A DNA stretch of 64,000 bases, taken from the NCBI GenBank assembly GCA_963817035.1, contig CAWFMM010000004.1, forward strand, positions 2,108,001 through 2,172,000, read 5' to 3'. The notes under the pieces are model-generated. The model saw only the letters and a program-made list of their open reading frames with translations. It was not told the origin of the DNA and searched no databases. Origin of the DNA: AC-49 sp963817035. GTDB taxonomy: Bacteria; Actinomycetota; Thermoleophilia; Solirubrobacterales; Solirubrobacteraceae. The position numbers and the translations under genes are program-made. Position 1 is the first letter of the stretch; every line of letters begins with the position of its first letter. Shown piece after piece: positions 63,533-64,000 of the stretch.

Positions 63533-64000
63533 GATGCAGTCTCCTTCGGCTCCGGGGCCGATGTCGGTGACACCGCGGTCGATTGGTCGGCTGGCCGATC
63601 GAGCACGCGCCTCAGGCGGCGCTTCGCGCGATGCAGCCGAACCCGGAACGCTCCGGGCGAAACACCCATGACGACAGCAGCCTCGTGTGGTTGTAGCCCG
63701 TCCCACGCGATCAGCGTCAGCGCCTCACGATCCTTCTCGCCCAGGCGGGCCAGCGCGGCCACGACAAGTCCGTCCCCTTCCACCGGGTCGGTCGGCAGTG
63801 GCCGTAGGGTTCGCAGCCGAACTACGAGTGCGTAGCGGCGCCGCGCTCCTCGTCGTTGGGTCCCGATGACGTTGCGAGCCACCGCAAGCAGCCACGGCAG
63901 CGGGTCGGCAGGCACGCTCTCCAGCCGTCGCCAGGCAACAAGAAACGTCTCGGCCACGACATCCTCGACGCTCTCGGCCACTACCCGCCGACGAGCGTAC
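63529..64000 (-). CDS. ECF sigma factor (pair 4), 5' end outside the window
   Basis: The frame runs off the right edge (YARRRVVAESVEDVVAETF at the edge), so region 2 is only partly seen; VEDVVAETFLVAWRRLESVP and LPWLLAVARNVIGTQRRGAR are its end. Region 4 is complete: RLGEKDREALTLIAWDGLQP, HEAAVVMGVSPGAFRVRLHR, AKRRLRRVL. The stop overlaps the ATG of its membrane partner, as in the other three pairs. Confidence 0.9.
   Translation of the reverse strand, partial: YARRRVVAESVEDVVAETFLVAWRRLESVPADPLPWLLAVARNVIGTQRRGARRRYALVVRLRTLRPLPTDPVEGDGLVVAALARLGEKDREALTLIAWDGLQPHEAAVVMGVSPGAFRVRLHRAKRRLRRVLDRPADQSTAVSPTSAPEPKETAS

Overview
The window reads as chromosome of a high-GC Gram-positive bacterium, most likely an actinobacterium of the Thermoleophilia/Solirubrobacterales type. 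The reasons are GAAC-N4-GTTC LexA boxes, a DnaE2/ImuB mutagenesis cassette, a type A RNase P RNA, ECF sigma factors in quantity, GTG starts, many secreted proteins with Ala-rich signal peptides, and a CcmE with Cys in place of the haem-binding His. The lineage is an inference; no 16S gene is present.

Layout. 0-5.4 kb: the end of a YyaL-type protein, a secreted protein, glutamine synthetase, an HxlR regulator with a carboxymuconolactone-decarboxylase-like protein, a tail-anchored protein and a cytochrome c. 5.4-15.1 kb: an SOS block on the minus strand (dnaE2, a pilin-like secreted protein, a DUF6504-like gene, imuB, then lexA with a zinc-ribbon partner). lexA, imuB and dnaE2 each have a perfect LexA box. 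Between imuB and lexA lie a VapC remnant, a broken EEP nuclease gene, an SDR gene on a 1.19-kb segment bounded by a 30-bp copy of the rnpB 3' end, and rnpB. 15.1-18.7 kb: tRNA-Leu(GAG), a VapBC module, remnants of MBL and SDR genes, a phosphotransferase and another broken gene. 19-36 kb: DUF2252 protein, secreted proteins, a lipoprotein, a decayed PPK2, adenine deaminase, an ABC1 kinase, a 1444-residue subtilase, an SGNH protein and a DUF1707 protein. 36-49.3 kb: purU, YiiX-like hydrolase, acyl-CoA synthetase, GFA protein, flippase-like membrane protein, type IV pilin, TldD/PmbA pair, map, secG and a cytochrome c maturation block (ccmI-like, ccmF, ccmE). 49.3-51.8 kb: SIMPL-like and beta-propeller/PKD secreted proteins. 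51.8-56.3 kb: tRNA-Gly(CCC) followed by a mobilizable-element remnant (Xis-like protein, TrwC/MobF relaxase, oriT-like repeats, one cargo gene). 56.4-64 kb: four ECF sigma factor/single-pass membrane protein pairs, with two other small genes between them.

Two broad points stand out. First, the right end is a cluster of four sigma/membrane-protein modules in two paralogous families. The partner proteins have the topology of anti-sigma factors but lack the zinc anti-sigma motif, so this is the best candidate here for an undescribed signalling system. Second, at least six otherwise well-conserved genes carry frameshifts whose net effect is always extra bases (+1, or +2 in tldD). That pattern suggests systematic insertion errors in the sequence rather than decay. 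It should be kept apart from genuine remnants (PPK2, EEP nuclease, SDR at 16.4 kb, VapC at 11.7 kb), which also lack internal segments or ends.
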